Below, in pieces: positions 16,648 through 25,269 of a stretch of DNA of 64,000 nt. The DNA comes from Rhodospirillaceae bacterium (GTDB taxonomy: Bacteria; Pseudomonadota; Alphaproteobacteria; Rhodospirillales; JABHCV01). The notes under the pieces are model-generated. The model saw nothing but the letters and a program-made list of their open reading frames with translations, was not told the origin of the DNA and ran no database searches. Position 1 is the stretch's first letter. The number at the start of each line of letters is the position of its first letter. The DNA lies in the NCBI GenBank assembly GCA_018662005.1, contig JABJHA010000015.1:1-64000 (forward strand), in the 5' to 3' direction. Position numbers and translations under genes: made by a program.

Positions 16648-17892
16648 ATGCTTCAGACAAGTGATTTATTGTGTGCGAGCCTGATCCCTTATGAACTTCA
16701 AGGTGACGTATTCTGCCTGAAAGCCGAAGATCATTATCTGCGTATTTACACAAGCGCTGGTGAAACGCTTGTTCTTTTTTGTTTCAGTGACGCCATAAAA
16801 TCTCTTTCACAAAACAAGGGACTGCAGGTTCACCGTTCTTATTGGGTGGCCCGCACGGCAGTCAAAAAAGCGCGTCGCACCGGCCAGCGACAGTATCTGG
16901 ATTTGTTGAACGGCATAAGCGTTCCGGTCAGTCGGGCCCGTGTCCCCCTGCTGCGTGATGAAGGATGGCTTGTCCACCATGACAACCAGTCGGTAAAGCG
17001 TCTGCCAATACAGTGGCTGAAACCCGGTCGCTGGTATCGTTCAGCCGTAGCGGGCGCCAGTCTCAGCCTTGGCATGATGATCGGCGCAAGCCTGACCCTT
17101 TATTCATCCACCCCGCCCAAGGCCGAAAAGAGTTATTTGGCGGAAGCAAACTTCGCCAACGGCTGGCAGGAGTACTTGCGCGATACGCCTGAATCATTCA
17201 CCCGTGCGGCGGGACATTTCAATCGCGCCGTCGCCATTGATCAGAATTTTGGCAAAGCATACGGCGCCCTGGCCTCGCTATATCATCTGGCGGCAGTGCG
17301 CGGATGGAACCGCAAGTGGGGACAACAACTTCATAAAACCTATCTTCTGGCCTATCGGAATTTAGTCAGCGCAGCCAAACATCCTTCGGCAATTGGGCAT
17401 GCGGCGGAAGCGCAGGCCTTGATTTATCGTCTCGAATTCGGCGAAGCAATGGTCGAAGCGACCCGCGCCATTGCCATGGATTCTGAAAATCCCGCGGGTC
17501 ATCTATGGATGGCCAATTCCTTGATTATTGCCGGCCTGCCCAATGAAGCCGTAGGCTTTTTGGATCATGCCCAAAAACTAGGCCATCCAGACTCGCCCTC
17601 AACCCTTTGGGCAAGGGGTATGGCGGCCTTCACCGATAGCGATTTTAATCTGGCCGCCAACTATTTTGAAAGATGCATCAAACAAAGCCCCGACATGAAC
17701 GCCATGCCGTTGGTCGCTGCGTACGGTCATCTTGGCAGGCGGGTCGAGGCCGCCGCCATTATCAAAAAGGAAAAAGCGCAACGCACGGTGTCCAATCCGC
17801 TAAATTTGGCGACGGTCATGGATGGGATGGTCTTCCAGCATAAAGAAGACGCCAGGCGCTTTACCCAAGGCCTGCGCATGGCTGGCCTTTAA
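16648..17892 (+). CDS. LytTR DNA-binding / membrane / TPR regulator
   Basis: 414 residues. Residues about 15-110 match the LytTR DNA-binding domain (CLKAEDHYLRIYT, LQVHRSYWVAR, PVSRARVPLL). A membrane segment follows near 132-155 (AVAGASLSLGMMIGASLTLY). The rest is helical with TPR-like repeats (residues about 170-400) and would face the periplasm. This arrangement is the ToxR/CadC plan with LytTR in place of the winged helix: a cytoplasmic DNA-binding head, one membrane span and a periplasmic sensor. GGGAGA precedes the ATG. It ends 17 bases from the convergent sat gene. The target genes are unknown. Confidence 0.8.
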   Translation: MLQTSDLLCASLIPYELQGDVFCLKAEDHYLRIYTSAGETLVLFCFSDAIKSLSQNKGLQVHRSYWVARTAVKKARRTGQRQYLDLLNGISVPVSRARVPLLRDEGWLVHHDNQSVKRLPIQWLKPGRWYRSAVAGASLSLGMMIGASLTLYSSTPPKAEKSYLAEANFANGWQEYLRDTPESFTRAAGHFNRAVAIDQNFGKAYGALASLYHLAAVRGWNRKWGQQLHKTYLLAYRNLVSAAKHPSAIGHAAEAQALIYRLEFGEAMVEATRAIAMDSENPAGHLWMANSLIIAGLPNEAVGFLDHAQKLGHPDSPSTLWARGMAAFTDSDFNLAANYFERCIKQSPDMNAMPLVAAYGHLGRRVEAAAIIKKEKAQRTVSNPLNLATVMDGMVFQHKEDARRFTQGLRMAGL

Positions 17893-17908
17893 GCCGGCAG
17901 CGTTTCGG

Positions 17909-19081
17909 TTACTTTTGCGATGCATAAAAATCCTGCAATACCTTAATCACTTCAGGGCGGCTGAATTCAGGCGGGATATCTTCCCCGGCGGTCAGCATTT
18001 CGCGTTGCTGGGTGCCCGAGATATGAACCTGGTCGGCCTTGTCGTGTGGGCAGGTTTTGGCCGTCGCCATGCCGTAGCACTTGGTGCAATAAAAGGTGAT
18101 GTCGATTTTAAGAGGCAGGGTTTCAAGCGCCCCGTCCCACAAGCTGTCAAAGATATGATGGGCGTCGAAGGGGCCGTAATAATCGCCGACTCCGGCATGA
18201 TCGCGCCCGACGATCAGGTGTGAGCAACCAAAGTTTTGGCGGATAAGGGCGTGGATCAGTGCTTCGCGCGGCCCCGCGTAACGCATCTCAATGGGATAAC
18301 CACCCTGAATAACGGTGCCATCGACGAAATAGTTATCGATCATCGCCTGAATGGCCTTGGTCCGGGTTTCGGCCGGAATATCGCCCGCTTTCAGTTTGCC
18401 CAAGACCTGATGAATGAACACGCCATCGGTAATTTCAACGGCGATCTTGGCCAGATACTCGTGGCTACGGTGCATGGGATTGCGGGTCTGGAAAGCGGCG
18501 ACCTGCGACCAGCCTTTCTGCGTAAACAAGGCCCGCGATTCGGCGCAACTGAAATACAAATCACTGTATTTTTCCTTGTATTCACCCTCGTTGAGCACCC
18601 GGACAGAACCACCCAGATTGACCGCTTCCTGCTCCATCACCTTGGCGACGCCGGGGTGGGCCGTGTCGGTGGTGGTGTACACGTGCTGGCACTCAAATTC
18701 CTTGTCGATGGCGTATTTTTCGGAGACCTGCATAACCGCCATGATGTCGCCGCTTTCGCCGTCAATCAGGGCGACTTCTTCACCAATACCAATGCTGTCG
18801 GCTAAACCTTGAGCTGCTGACAAGGTGATCGGGATCGGCCAGAACAGTCCATCAGCCATTTTCATGTCGGCGCAAACGCCTTTCCAGTCGGCTTCGTTCA
18901 TGAAGCCATCCAGCGGCGTGTAGGCGGCCATGGCGAACATCAGAACGTCGGAAGTTTCCTTCGACGTCATCGGAACTTGTTTCAAACCACGGGCACGCTC
19001 AAGTTCAGCGGCGCGTTCGACTTCAGCAACTAAAAGAGATTTAAGTTCTCCGCCACCGTGAGGCGACACCAGCTTCGACAT
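17909..19081 (-). CDS. sat: ATP sulfurylase (sulfate adenylyltransferase)
   Basis: 390 residues. In this setting it would run in the direction APS + pyrophosphate to ATP + sulfate, the last step of sulfite oxidation. Diagnostic motifs are [11 protein letters not shown] with the catalytic His pair, [16 protein letters not shown], and [15 protein letters not shown] zinc ribbon is present near the C-terminus ([15 protein letters not shown]), as in many dissimilatory enzymes. The start was placed at the ATG at 19081, with GAAGGAA upstream; a longer frame to 19129 is not supported. It is a monocistronic gene 9 kb from apr and 11 kb from dsr. Confidence 0.95.
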   Translation of the reverse strand: MSKLVSPHGGGELKSLLVAEVERAAELERARGLKQVPMTSKETSDVLMFAMAAYTPLDGFMNEADWKGVCADMKMADGLFWPIPITLSAAQGLADSIGIGEEVALIDGESGDIMAVMQVSEKYAIDKEFECQHVYTTTDTAHPGVAKVMEQEAVNLGGSVRVLNEGEYKEKYSDLYFSCAESRALFTQKGWSQVAAFQTRNPMHRSHEYLAKIAVEITDGVFIHQVLGKLKAGDIPAETRTKAIQAMIDNYFVDGTVIQGGYPIEMRYAGPREALIHALIRQNFGCSHLIVGRDHAGVGDYYGPFDAHHIFDSLWDGALETLPLKIDITFYCTKCYGMATAKTCPHDKADQVHISGTQQREMLTAGEDIPPEFSRPEVIKVLQDFYASQK

Positions 19082-19282
19082 TATTGTTTTTCCTTCATCA
19101 ATAAATGGAACAGGGGGGGGTTGTAACAAATGTCAGGGGCTGCGGGCTATCATTAAAATACCGATACCCTATAAGGCCGGTTTATGCGTCTTGCTGAAGC
19201 GCTGTTTACGAAGTCTTTACCCGAACATTCCTAGTCTTGTAGCTACGATTCGCAGTTTTTTATTGAAATAAGGAATTCCGTC

Positions 19283-19621
19283 ATGGTGGTTGCCGCTTTT
19301 AAAGATGACATCCCGAGTTTCCCGACCGGTCTGTCTACAAGTACAGACAGTGACGGTGATGCTCTTCGTGATATGGAAATTGCAGGTGCCGTCGATGGCG
19401 ACATTGCCGGGCGCACCATTACCGTACTGGAAAGCGGTTCCATCCATGGCACCGTCGGCGCCGACACGGTTGTCATCAGTGGCACCGTCAACGGCTCGAT
19501 CAGTGCCCATAACATTGAACTGCTGGCAACCGCCCGCGTCAAAGGTGAGTTGCACTATGACAACCTGACCGTCACACCGGGCGCGCACATGCAAGCCCAG
19601 TGCATTCCGGCGGCTGCTTAA
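19283..19621 (+). CDS. Bactofilin
   Basis: 112 residues of polymer-forming cytoskeletal type. The central part consists of short beta-helical turns rich in Gly and Val (EIAGAVDGDIAGRTITVLES, HGTVGADTVVISGTVNGSIS), flanked by short termini. Bactofilins self-assemble without nucleotides into filaments under the membrane that organise stalks, wall synthesis or chromosome partners. AAGGAA lies seven bases upstream of the ATG. No M23 peptidase partner, often found next to bactofilins, is present. Function in this organism unknown. Confidence 0.85.
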   Translation: MVVAAFKDDIPSFPTGLSTSTDSDGDALRDMEIAGAVDGDIAGRTITVLESGSIHGTVGADTVVISGTVNGSISAHNIELLATARVKGELHYDNLTVTPGAHMQAQCIPAAA

Positions 19622-19754
19622 ATCGGGCGCGTCTGAGTTTTATACAACGACGCTTGCGGCTTAAACCCTGCAAACGGTCGGAGTGGGAATGAAGAAGTAG
19701 GGCTTCTCTCCTTTTACCCTCCCACCCCCGCCCCAATACCGCTATCCTCCCTAT

Positions 19755-20438
19755 ATGTTCAACCGTCGTACCCTGCTTCGTTTTGCCCTGCATGTAGGCG
19801 CCCTTGGCTTTGCCGGGTTTTTGCCCCGGGCCATGGCGGCTATGGTCAGGCCGGGGATGCATACTGTTAAAGGCGATGTTCGGGTTAACGGGACCCCGGT
19901 GGTGGCAGGTGCTGCTGTCAAACCCGGGGACAAAGTGACCACGGGCGCGGGCGGGCAAGCGGTGCTGGTTATTGATTTCAATGCCTATCTTGTCCGCGAT
20001 GACAGCGAGATCATTTTTCCTGATGACGAAGACGGCGTCGAGGCGGTGCTGCGGGTGGTTTCGGGGCGCATTATGTCGGTGTTCGGGCCGGGGCCGCTGC
20101 GCATCGACATGCCGCTTGCGACCATCGGCATTCGCGGCACCGGCATTTATCTGGAGGTTTACCCTGAGCGCAATTACGTGTGCCTGTGTTACGGGCGGGC
20201 GGTTTTGAAATCAAAACTGGAACCGCGGGTCCGTGAAGCCCTGAACACCACCCACCACGAAGGGCCGCGCAACTTTCACGCCGACCCGAAAGCGCGCGGG
20301 ACAAAATTCATCGAGAAGGCAAAAATGGTCAATCACAAGGACACCGAACTGATCATGCTGGAAGCCCTGGTCGGGCGCATCCCAAAATTTGGCGACAAGC
20401 CCATCAAAATGCCCGAAGGAAGTTACGGCAAGAATTAA
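19755..20438 (+). CDS. FecR-domain protein with Tat-like signal
   Basis: 227 residues. The start carries NRRTLLRFALHVGALGFAGF, a twin-arginine-like signal followed by a hydrophobic core, ending near PRAMAAM. Residues about 50-150 form a FecR-type beta domain with KPGDKVTTGAGGQAVLVI and PLATIGIRGTGIYLEV, very close to the same motif in the large surface protein at 1-2962. There is no partner sigma factor or TonB receptor, so this is not the classical FecR regulator. Export to the periplasm is inferred. The ribosome site is poor, so the start could be misplaced. Confidence 0.78.
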   Translation: MFNRRTLLRFALHVGALGFAGFLPRAMAAMVRPGMHTVKGDVRVNGTPVVAGAAVKPGDKVTTGAGGQAVLVIDFNAYLVRDDSEIIFPDDEDGVEAVLRVVSGRIMSVFGPGPLRIDMPLATIGIRGTGIYLEVYPERNYVCLCYGRAVLKSKLEPRVREALNTTHHEGPRNFHADPKARGTKFIEKAKMVNHKDTELIMLEALVGRIPKFGDKPIKMPEGSYGKN

Positions 20439-20547
20439 CATCACCCCTTTTTGATACAGGTGCCCGATGGCGTATAAAAAAGGACTCCCTTTTTGCTGAA
20501 TTATTTATTATTTTTGGGGCTCACGATCTTAAAACAGCGAAGTTGAA

Positions 20548-20874
20548 ATGAACGAACAGCAAAGCGACAACGACAAGTATTTCTTAGGAATCATGGCCAT
20601 GAAGGGCGGCAAGTGGTCGCCGCACAGTAAATTTGACGGTGGCGCCTTCGGCAGCGCCCTGATCAGCGCCGAAGACCTGGACAAGGAAGCCGATGTGGAA
20701 GCCGTCAAGGTGGTCCGCATTTCCAAAAACGGATCAGGCGAGCAAAAGGAAATGTGGGTCAGCCCCAGCCTGCAGGCTCGCCAGAAGGCGCAGGAAGCAG
20801 CCAAACTGCGCGCCGGGGTTCAACAGACCAAGGAAACCCTGAGCGCCGAACGCAAGGCGGCGGCCCGCAAATAA
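20548..20874 (+). CDS. Hypothetical protein, 108 residues
   Basis: Soluble, with a mixed N-terminal half (YFLGIMAMKGGKWSPHSKFD) and a highly charged, Ala/Lys/Gln-rich helical tail. No motif for a known family was seen. No signal peptide or membrane segment. The ribosome site is weak. It ends 21 bases from the convergent nuclease gene. Composition and codon use look like a real gene. Confidence 0.6.
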   Translation: MNEQQSDNDKYFLGIMAMKGGKWSPHSKFDGGAFGSALISAEDLDKEADVEAVKVVRISKNGSGEQKEMWVSPSLQARQKAQEAAKLRAGVQQTKETLSAERKAAARK

Positions 20875-20895
20875 TCAAACACGGCTTTTAGGATC

Positions 20896-21375
20896 TTACT
20901 GTCCGGGATTTTGTTCGCGCCACTGGGCCGGCGGAATAAAAGTACCACGCCAGATACCCTCGGCCCGGGCCCGGGCGAATTTTTCGGCCCGCTCGTAAGC
21001 CGCCACTTCATTCATTAGCGGAAACGCCCAACCGGCCGCCACCATCTGCTCGTTGATATCAAACGGCCCGGCGAAGCAAATCGCCGCCATTTTCCCGTCC
21101 GTATCCGTGGTTTGTGTCTGGCATTTGACGTTCACATTTTTGGTTAAGGTATCCAGCATCTGGCGGGCAAGATCGCCGCACTGTTGCAGCTTGCCTTTTT
21201 TGGTGGTGCAGGTCTGGGCCAGTTCCGGCGCGTCAATGCCGTACAGACGGATTTCCGCCCCGTCGATCGTCAGACTATCACCATCAATGGCACGGCCCTT
21301 GCCGGTGATCTCATCGCTCTGGGCCGGGCTTGCCTGAAGAACAAGCAACAAGGTGAGGATAAGGGCGCGGGCCAT
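20896..21375 (-). CDS. Secreted thermonuclease-family (SNase-like) nuclease
   Basis: 159 residues with a signal peptide ending near QASPAQSDE. The staphylococcal-nuclease fold is shown by GRAIDGDSLTIDGAEIRLYGIDAPEL, with the metal-binding Asp residues and the active-site Arg in RLYGIDAPE, and by the Arg in EGIWRGTF. It would cut nucleic acids outside the cytoplasm. Its ATG overlaps the upstream stop by one base, so it is translationally coupled to the metallo-hydrolase gene at the end of a four-gene operon. Confidence 0.88.
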   Translation of the reverse strand: MARALILTLLLVLQASPAQSDEITGKGRAIDGDSLTIDGAEIRLYGIDAPELAQTCTTKKGKLQQCGDLARQMLDTLTKNVNVKCQTQTTDTDGKMAAICFAGPFDINEQMVAAGWAFPLMNEVAAYERAEKFARARAEGIWRGTFIPPAQWREQNPGQ

Positions 21376-22403
21376 CAGTTTGAAGCCTGGAACAGGTCGA
21401 CACCGTCCGGCCCCGTTTCCTTGACCATGCGGCCCTGCCCGATCAGGTAATGCAGGTGGGCCAGACTTTCGCCGATGGCGAAAAACAACTGGTGGGAATC
21501 CAGCTCACGCTTGAACAGGTGCCCCAGAACCTGGGTTGCGTTCAGCGGTTCTGCGCAGGCACGGACCACATCATCCAAGCGCTCATCATGGTGATGAGCC
21601 AATTGATCGAGGCGCTCATGGAGACCACGAAACGGCCAGTTGTGACTGGGCAGGACAAGAGTTTCAGGGTCAAGGCCGCGAAATTTATCCAGGCTGGTCA
21701 GAAACAGGTCGAGCGGGTTCTTTTCAGGAAACTGCGGCCAGACGCTGACGTTGGGGGTGATTTTCGGCAATATCTGATCGCCGGAAATCAAAATATGATC
21801 CTCGCTGCGATACAGGCAAGCGTGTTCGGGTGAATGGCCGGTGCCGACGATGATCCGCCAGTCCAGACCGTCGATCTCGATGATATCGCCGTCCTCGATT
21901 TTGTGGAAAGTTTCAGGCACCGGCGAGATGCGTTTCGGATACGGGTTCTGGCGCTTATCGACTTCGGCCATCAGATCGACGCCGAAACCCGCTGCGTGAT
22001 AAAAGTCGCGGGCGCGAGTGGTGTGTTCGGGATCACCGTCAACGTACAGGTTGCTTGCTGTCGCCCATTCGGTTTGCGTCGTCCACATTTCAACGCCGAA
22101 TTTTTCCGTCAACCAGCCGGCCAGCCCCATGTGGTCGGGATGAAAATGGGTAACGATGACACGTTTCACCGGGCGGGATTTAAGCGGCCCAGCAAACAAC
22201 ACCTCCCAGGCGGCGCGGACTTCCTCGCGGTTGATACCTGTATCGACGAGGGTCCAGCCCTCGCCGTCTTCCAGCACCCACAGGTTAATGTGATCAAGCT
22301 GGAAAGGCAGCGGCATCCGCAGCCAGTGAACGCCGGGCGCGATTTCCTTAAGGGCCGCGGTTTCAATAATGTCGCCAGCGACATTGAGCAGGGGATCGTG
22401 CAC
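21375..22403 (-). CDS. MBL-fold metallo-hydrolase
   Basis: 342 residues with the metallo-beta-lactamase signature VTHFHPDHMGLAGWL and further metal ligands in GTGHSPEHACLY, LISGDQIL and PSHNWPF. Such enzymes hydrolyse thioesters, lactones or similar bonds with two metal ions; the C-terminal helical part (HHHDERLDDVV) is typical of the lactonase/glyoxalase-II-like group. The start is GTG at 22403 with AGGAACC upstream. It lies 11 bases after the protease gene and overlaps the nuclease by one base, so it is the third gene of the operon. Confidence 0.85.
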   Translation of the reverse strand: MHDPLLNVAGDIIETAALKEIAPGVHWLRMPLPFQLDHINLWVLEDGEGWTLVDTGINREEVRAAWEVLFAGPLKSRPVKRVIVTHFHPDHMGLAGWLTEKFGVEMWTTQTEWATASNLYVDGDPEHTTRARDFYHAAGFGVDLMAEVDKRQNPYPKRISPVPETFHKIEDGDIIEIDGLDWRIIVGTGHSPEHACLYRSEDHILISGDQILPKITPNVSVWPQFPEKNPLDLFLTSLDKFRGLDPETLVLPSHNWPFRGLHERLDQLAHHHDERLDDVVRACAEPLNATQVLGHLFKRELDSHQLFFAIGESLAHLHYLIGQGRMVKETGPDGVDLFQASN

Positions 22404-22414
22404 GCGAAAGGTTC

Positions 22415-23989
22415 CTAGTTGGCGAGGGTTTGTTTGACCGAAACCAGAAACTTCGCCTGCGAACCGGCGTGGATCAAAGCAAGGGCGCAGCCCAGGGTCC
22501 GGTCCTCTTTTTCGCCGACAGGCACGCAGTTTTCGGCCGGAAGTTTTGGATGGGGATGGGATTCTTCGTCACCGACGGCGGCAAGGGCGCCGGGCAAATC
22601 AGCCTCACGGCGACGCACGACCTTGGCCGCGTCTGCGGCCTCGTCCTCGTCCTCGTCCTTGGGTTCGGCCTTGGCAACCGGTTGGTCTTTTGGCTCAGAC
22701 ACAGGCATCGGGATAATTTCGATGTCCGGGGTAACCCCGCGGGCCTGAATGGCGTGGCCGGTGGGTGAATAATAAAGCTGGGTGGTCAGGCGAAGAGCGC
22801 CTTCCTGGGGTAATGGCGTTATGGTCTGGACCGAGCCTTTGCCGAAAGACTGCTGGCCCATGATCACCGCCCGACCGTGGTCTTGCAAAGCCGCAGCGAC
22901 AATTTCGGAAGCCGAAGCAGAGCCCGGATTGATCAGCACGACCAGTGGCAAACCATCAGCCAGGTCGCCACGCTCCGCTTCAAACACCCGCTCGTTTCCG
23001 GGCCTGCGCCCACGCACCGAAACGATGGTGCCATGCTCAAGAAAAGCATCGGACAGGGTCAACGACTGGTGCAAAAGGCCGCCGGGATTGTTCCTTAAAT
23101 CAAGAACCACACCGGCCAGTTCGGAACCCAGTTTGTCGCTGATTTCTTCCATCGCCGCATCGATGCCCGGGGCCACTTTTTCAGAGAAACTGACGACCCG
23201 GATATAACCGATGTCACCTTCCAGACGCCAGCGCACCGAACGCACGTTAATAATGGCGCGTCGGATTTCCACATCGAAAGGAGCAAGCTTGGCGCGGTTG
23301 ACGGTCAGGCGAATGATCGTATTGGGCTTGCCACGCATCAAACGGACCGCCTGCATCAATGATTTTCCCTTGATCGGCTCACCATCAAGGTGGGAAATCA
23401 GGTCACCCGATATCAGGCCAGCACGGGAAGCCGGGGTATCTTCAATTGGCGAGACGACCTTGACGAAATCGCCGTCCATGGTGACTTCAATACCTAGACC
23501 GCCAAATTCGCCACGGTTGGAAACTTTCATTTCCTTCAGTTCATCGGGGTTCAGATAACTGGAATGGGGATCAAGGGAGGTCATCATCTTGTCCAGCGCC
23601 GCCTCGATCAGCACGGCGGGTTCGACCTTGCCGGGCATGGGTTTGGGCTCGCTTTCCTCGATGCCCTGGATGGCCGTATCGACAAGGACGGATTCCGGCA
23701 CGTCGCGAACATAATCGTAGCGCACCCGCATGAAGGCATCGCGGAAGTGATCAAGACCGTTTGTACGGACTTCAGCGTCCCCGCCAGCATCGGAAATAAC
23801 GTACTTGTTATAAGCCGCTTCAAAGCGTTCCAGTTGACTTCGGGTATCGGTGGTGACACTGGCAGTACCGGTCAAGCCGATCTTATCGGAGACAACACTG
23901 CAACTGCTTAATGAAGGGGCCAGCGAGGCGCCAACGGCAAGCCCAATGACCAGAACCAATAGCCTGACCGGGCGTTTCAACTTATTCAT
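22415..23989 (-). CDS. S41-family C-terminal processing protease
   Basis: 524 residues. An N-terminal signal anchor or signal peptide (LLVLVIGLAVGASLAPSLSSC) places it in the periplasm. A PDZ domain follows (GIEVTMDGDFVKVVSPIEDT) and then the S41 core with the catalytic Ser in PGSASASEIVAAALQD and the Lys in GQQSFGKGSVQT. CtpA-type enzymes trim the C-termini of exported proteins. An Asp/Glu-rich spacer precedes a Cys-containing C-terminal tail (ENCVPVGEKEDRTLGCALAL) that is not part of the basic family. It is the second gene of the four-gene minus-strand operon. Confidence 0.9.
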   Translation of the reverse strand: MNKLKRPVRLLVLVIGLAVGASLAPSLSSCSVVSDKIGLTGTASVTTDTRSQLERFEAAYNKYVISDAGGDAEVRTNGLDHFRDAFMRVRYDYVRDVPESVLVDTAIQGIEESEPKPMPGKVEPAVLIEAALDKMMTSLDPHSSYLNPDELKEMKVSNRGEFGGLGIEVTMDGDFVKVVSPIEDTPASRAGLISGDLISHLDGEPIKGKSLMQAVRLMRGKPNTIIRLTVNRAKLAPFDVEIRRAIINVRSVRWRLEGDIGYIRVVSFSEKVAPGIDAAMEEISDKLGSELAGVVLDLRNNPGGLLHQSLTLSDAFLEHGTIVSVRGRRPGNERVFEAERGDLADGLPLVVLINPGSASASEIVAAALQDHGRAVIMGQQSFGKGSVQTITPLPQEGALRLTTQLYYSPTGHAIQARGVTPDIEIIPMPVSEPKDQPVAKAEPKDEDEDEAADAAKVVRRREADLPGALAAVGDEESHPHPKLPAENCVPVGEKEDRTLGCALALIHAGSQAKFLVSVKQTLAN

Positions 23990-24013
23990 AAAACGTCTAA
24001 AACTTTCAATACG

Positions 24014-24943
24014 TCAGCCGTCAGCGGTAATTTTCTTAACCAACTCTTCAAGAACCGTGTCGGCATCTTCATTTTCAATCTGACAGGTTCCGGCATTTTC
24101 ATGACCGCCACCGCCGTATGTGAGCATCAATTCACCAATATTGGTATTCGATGTACGGTTAACAATCGATTTACCAACCGCATAAACCGTATTCAGGCGA
24201 TTAAGCCCCCAGATGGCGTGAATGGAGATGTTGGTGTCTGGAAACAGCGCATACAGGATGAAACGGTTGGTCGCGAAGATCGTATCCTCGTAGCGAAGAT
24301 CAAGCGTTGCCAGATTGCCCTGAACTTTGGTGCATCGTTTGATTTGCTCTTTGGCGGGTTCCAGATGTTCCCTGTACATGTCGACGCGCTCTTTAACATC
24401 AGCCAGGTTGAGAATTTCTTCAACCGTGTGACCCCGGCAATAATCAATCAGTTGCATCATCAACTGATAATTGGAAACGCTGAAATCACGATAACGGCCA
24501 AGCCCGGTGCGGGCGTCCATAATGTAGTTGAGCAGCACCCACCCTGTGGGTTCGAGAATTTCGTCGACACTGAACTGGGCCGAGTCACTTTTATCGACCG
24601 CGTCCATCATCTCGTCTGATATATCAGGCAGCTTGTCCTTACCGTAGTAATTGTAGACAACCCGCGCCGCCGATGGGGCGTCCGGATCGATGATGTAATC
24701 GTCAGACTGCTCGTCCAGGCGAACAGTTTCACTGGAATGATGGTCAAAGGCCAAGTGGACACCTTTGACATACGGCAAGTTGGTGGTGATGTCATTTTCC
24801 GAAACCAAAATCGTACCATCCTGCATATCCTTGGGATGGACGAATTTGATTTCATCAATCATGTCCATTTCCTTAAACAGAACGGCACAGACCAGACCGT
24901 CAAAATCACTTCGCGTTACAAGCCTGTATTTGCCTTCGCTCAT
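24014..24943 (-). CDS. DHH-family phosphoesterase
   Basis: 309 residues. It carries the DHH superfamily motifs RSDFDGLVCAVLF, VSENDI and FDHHSSE, and near the C-terminus GGGGHENAGTC, the DHHA1 substrate-binding motif. Relatives hydrolyse phosphodiester or polyphosphate bonds (NrnA, RecJ, exopolyphosphatase-like proteins); the precise substrate cannot be assigned. The start was set at the second ATG (24943) because GAGGGG lies at proper spacing from it rather than from the ATG at 24949. It heads the operon with the protease, metallo-hydrolase and nuclease genes. Confidence 0.8.
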   Translation of the reverse strand: MSEGKYRLVTRSDFDGLVCAVLFKEMDMIDEIKFVHPKDMQDGTILVSENDITTNLPYVKGVHLAFDHHSSETVRLDEQSDDYIIDPDAPSAARVVYNYYGKDKLPDISDEMMDAVDKSDSAQFSVDEILEPTGWVLLNYIMDARTGLGRYRDFSVSNYQLMMQLIDYCRGHTVEEILNLADVKERVDMYREHLEPAKEQIKRCTKVQGNLATLDLRYEDTIFATNRFILYALFPDTNISIHAIWGLNRLNTVYAVGKSIVNRTSNTNIGELMLTYGGGGHENAGTCQIENEDADTVLEELVKKITADG

Positions 24944-25269
24944 GAACATCCCCTCTATATTCAGCCAATGATTCCTGCACAGTATGCCTTATCCATGCTA
25001 AAGGAACCATGATTCCGGTCCATATAAGTGTACACATTATGGTGTATCGCAGGGCTGTCAACAATATCAATTCGCTGAGAGGCTTTTTTTCCGATTTTGG
25101 AAACAAAATTGTTAAGACTATGGCCATAGCAATATTGTGTGAATACAATACTATTGATGTAAGTCATGTAGGTTTGGGGCAAAAACCAATATTTCAGAAT
25201 TCAGCACGATGTTTTGTTCGTGGCAAACGGGCTGATCAAATCGAATTTGTTTTTTAGAGGGGTTTCTTA
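24944..25269. other. Divergent intergenic region, no gene recognised
   Basis: 326 bases between the divergent DHH and chemoreceptor genes. It must hold both promoters, but no consensus pair stands out. Short open frames on both strands lack ribosome sites. Confidence 0.5.
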
